Shown: positions 62,263 to 64,000 of the stretch, piece by piece | How the letters are laid out: the number at the start of each line of letters is the position of its first letter | Numbering within the stretch: position 1 is the stretch's first letter | From: Caballeronia sp. INDeC2 | GTDB taxonomy: Bacteria > Pseudomonadota > Gammaproteobacteria > Burkholderiales > Burkholderiaceae | Direction: 5' to 3' | Length of the DNA stretch: 64,000 nt | Assembly: GCF_023631325.1 (NCBI RefSeq) | Contig: NZ_JALQDG010000046.1 | Span: forward strand, 1 to 64,000 | Translations under genes and position numbers: made by a program | The notes under the pieces: generated by a model | What the model was told of the DNA's origin: nothing | Database searches by the model: none | Seen by the model: the letters and a program-made list of their open reading frames with translations, nothing else

Positions 62263-63753
62263 ATGAATCATCCCGACACTTCGCTCGTGAGCTCCGGCGA
62301 TATCTTTCTCGGCGGCGAATGGCGCATAGGACGCGGCAATCAGTACGCGAGCATCTATCCCGCCGATCAGAGCGTCAACGCGGAAATCAGCACGGCGAAT
62401 GCCGACGATGCGCGCGAAGCCGTCGAGATCGCGGATCGTGCTTACAGGAAGGCCGACTGGGCCGGATTGAAGCCGCATCAACGGGCAGCCGTTCTGCATC
62501 GCATCGCAGGTCTGATAGAAGCGCGTCATGAAGCGCTCGCGCACTTGCAGCGGCGCGACAACGGCAAGCCTATCAGCGAAACGCGCGCGCTCGTCACCAG
62601 CGCGGCGAACACGTTCCGCTATTTCGCGTCGTGCCTCGAAACGCTCGAAGAAGAACTCACGCCCTCGCGCGGCGACTTTCTGACGATGAGCGTGCACGAG
62701 CCGCTCGGCGTCGTCGCGGCGATCACGCCGTGGAATTCGCCGATCGCGTCCGACGCGCAAAAGCTCGCCCCCGCGCTCGCCGCAGGCAACGCCGTCGTGC
62801 TGAAGCCCGCCGAAGTGACGCCGCTCGCGTCGCTGGCGCTCGCGCGCATCTGCGAGGAAGCGGGCGTGCCGAAGGGCGTCGTCAGTGTGTTGCCGGGCAA
62901 AGGCTCCGTGATCGGCGATGCCCTCGTGCGTCATCCGCTCGTGAAGAAAGTCGCGTTCACGGGCGGCACGGAAGTCGGTCGCGGCATTGCGCGGCTCGCC
63001 GCGGAAAAGCTGATGCCGGTGTCGCTCGAACTCGGCGGCAAGTCGCCGACCATCGTCTACGCCGATGCCGATCTCGACCACGCGGTCAACGGCGTGCTGT
63101 ACGGCATCTTCAGTTCGTCGGGCGAGTCGTGCATCGCGGGGTCGCGGCTTTTCGTCGAACGCAACGTGTACGGCGAATTCATGGCGCGGCTCGTCGATGG
63201 CGCGAGAAAGCTGCGCGTTGGCGACCCGACGCGCGAGAACACGCAGATGGGGCCGCTCATCACGGGACAGCATCGCGAAAGCATCGAGCGCTATGTCGCG
63301 CTCGGTCTCGAAGAAGGCGGCACGCTCTTGTGCGGCGGCGAGCGCCCCACGGGCGACGGCCGCGAGAAAGGCTTCTTCTATCTGCCGACGATCATCGAAG
63401 GGCTCACGAACGACGCGCGCATGTGTCAGGAAGAGATCTTCGGACCGGTGCTCGCCGCCCTGCCCTTCGACGACGAAGCCGCGCTGCTCGACGAGGCCAA
63501 CGACAGCGTGTTCGGCCTCGCGGCAGGCATCTGGACGCGCGACTATAAACGCGCATGGAAGATGTCGCGTGCATTGAACACCGGCACGGTCTGGATCAAC
63601 ACGTACAAGCAGTTTTCGATTTCTACGCCGTTCGGCGGCTGGAAGGACAGCGGCATGGGACGCGAGAAAGGCCGTCTGGGCCTGCGCGAATACATGCAGC
63701 AAAAGAGTCTCTACTGGGGCTTGAACGATGCCCCGTTGCCGTGGGCGAACTGA
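62263..63753 (+). CDS. NAD(P)-dependent aldehyde dehydrogenase
   Basis: 496 residues. Key motifs: TPWNSPIASDAQKLAPALAAGNAVVLKPAE, FTGGTEVGRGIARLAAEKLMPVSLELGGKSP (general base Glu), and catalytic Cys290 in SGESCIAGSR. It oxidises an aldehyde to an acid, probably the product of the TPP decarboxylase. AAGGAG is 9 bases before ATG 62263, 15 bp after the AspDH stop. Generic family; the substrate is inferred from the neighbourhood. Confidence 0.93.
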   Translation: MNHPDTSLVSSGDIFLGGEWRIGRGNQYASIYPADQSVNAEISTANADDAREAVEIADRAYRKADWAGLKPHQRAAVLHRIAGLIEARHEALAHLQRRDNGKPISETRALVTSAANTFRYFASCLETLEEELTPSRGDFLTMSVHEPLGVVAAITPWNSPIASDAQKLAPALAAGNAVVLKPAEVTPLASLALARICEEAGVPKGVVSVLPGKGSVIGDALVRHPLVKKVAFTGGTEVGRGIARLAAEKLMPVSLELGGKSPTIVYADADLDHAVNGVLYGIFSSSGESCIAGSRLFVERNVYGEFMARLVDGARKLRVGDPTRENTQMGPLITGQHRESIERYVALGLEEGGTLLCGGERPTGDGREKGFFYLPTIIEGLTNDARMCQEEIFGPVLAALPFDDEAALLDEANDSVFGLAAGIWTRDYKRAWKMSRALNTGTVWINTYKQFSISTPFGGWKDSGMGREKGRLGLREYMQQKSLYWGLNDAPLPWAN

Positions 63754-63763
63754 AGGAGTTGCC

Positions 63764-64000
63764 ATGACGATTCTCGGCATTGAACGCATCACATACGGCG
63801 TGACGGATCTCGACACTTGCCGGCGCTTTTTCGCCGACTGGGGTCTGAAGGAAGTCGCGCACGATGAAACGCGCGCGCGTTTCGAAACCCTCAACGGCTG
63901 CGAAGTGCTGCTCGCACTTGCCGACGACCCCACGCTTGCGCCCGCCTTCGAAGCCGGTCCGACGCTGCGCGAAGTCACATGGGCCGTCGCGACGCGCGAA
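63764..64000 (+). CDS. VOC-family protein (glyoxalase/extradiol-dioxygenase-like), truncated at window edge
   Basis: The first 79 residues only; the gene runs off the right edge. Start MTILGIERITYGVTDLDTCRRFFADWGLKEVAHDETRARFE is the VOC (vicinal oxygen chelate) N-terminal pattern with the typical V.D...FF.DWGL. It could be an extradiol dioxygenase, a fosfomycin-type or a lyase-type member. AAGGAG lies 5-10 bases before ATG 63764. Being directly behind the aldehyde dehydrogenase gene it belongs to the same operon. Confidence 0.82.
   Translation, partial: MTILGIERITYGVTDLDTCRRFFADWGLKEVAHDETRARFETLNGCEVLLALADDPTLAPAFEAGPTLREVTWAVATRE

Noticed and set aside
61270..63978. A 902-codon minus-strand frame opposite the right part of the operon
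   Set aside because: Antisense to three confident enzymes, with low-complexity composition and no recognisable domain.
1..64000. CRISPR arrays, tRNA or rRNA genes, intact insertion sequences
   Set aside because: No regularly spaced repeats, no cloverleaf-like segment and no transposase domain were recognised by eye; a tRNA search program would be decisive.

Overview
The window is a high-GC chromosomal segment from a beta-proteobacterium of the Burkholderiaceae, most likely Paraburkholderia or Caballeronia. This is inferred from codon bias, the succinate dehydrogenase SdhC sequence at the left edge, a Burkholderia-type trimeric porin and several small protein families typical of that group. 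No rRNA, tRNA, CRISPR array or intact insertion sequence was recognised. It reads as ordinary chromosome with several accessory modules.

Region 1 (1-2221): the 5' end of sdhC, a divergent LysR regulator and a Tat-exported beta-carbonic anhydrase. Region 2 (2267-19040): an ABC-dependent (group 2/3 type) capsule locus. kpsM-kpsT-kpsE-kpsD-type export genes are followed, in overlapping translational couplings, by a GT2 glycosyltransferase, a ~1318-aa CDP-glycerol glycerophosphotransferase-like polymerase with TPR repeats, a secreted beta-propeller protein, a hydrolase/TPR/left-handed-beta-helix fusion and kpsC. kpsS and a small winged-helix regulator are divergent. Together these suggest a teichoic-acid-like, glycerol-phosphate-containing capsule on a poly-Kdo lipid anchor.

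Region 3 (19098-26661): an AGCS symporter, a decayed DUF2165 gene, an esterase, and a TonB receptor / periplasmic binding protein / TauD-AtsK dioxygenase operon, probably for organosulfur or iron-linked nutrient uptake. Region 4 (26875-36000): housekeeping and stress genes (methyltransferase, DUF1801, DUF4142, diguanylate cyclase, glutathione S-transferase, RcnB-like, zinc ribbon, TPP enzyme, GH-A-like lipoprotein). Region 5 (36487-41869): an alternative haem-copper oxidase operon (CoxMNOP-like) ending in a tri-haem cytochrome c. Region 6 (41936-51560): oxidoreductases, a catalase-like protein, an orphan Hcp / DUF3592 / membrane-protein trio, transporters, a methyltransferase, an FAD hydroxylase and a TauE/SafE exporter with a DUF1634 partner.

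Region 7 (51696-64000): two near-identical IclR regulators, a porin and a tightly coupled catabolic operon. The operon holds a Rieske ferredoxin, a small recombinase-like HTH protein, a Rieske oxygenase, an SDR, a cupin, an alpha/beta-hydrolase, IclR, an atypical SDR, a TPP enzyme, an aspartate-dehydrogenase-like enzyme, an aldehyde dehydrogenase and a VOC protein running off the right edge. Two matching inverted repeats (GTTCC-N6-GGAWC) sit at equivalent positions just downstream of the divergent porin and ferredoxin promoters, which suggests one IclR regulon. I do not recognise the substrate of this operon; it is the best candidate in the window for an undescribed system.
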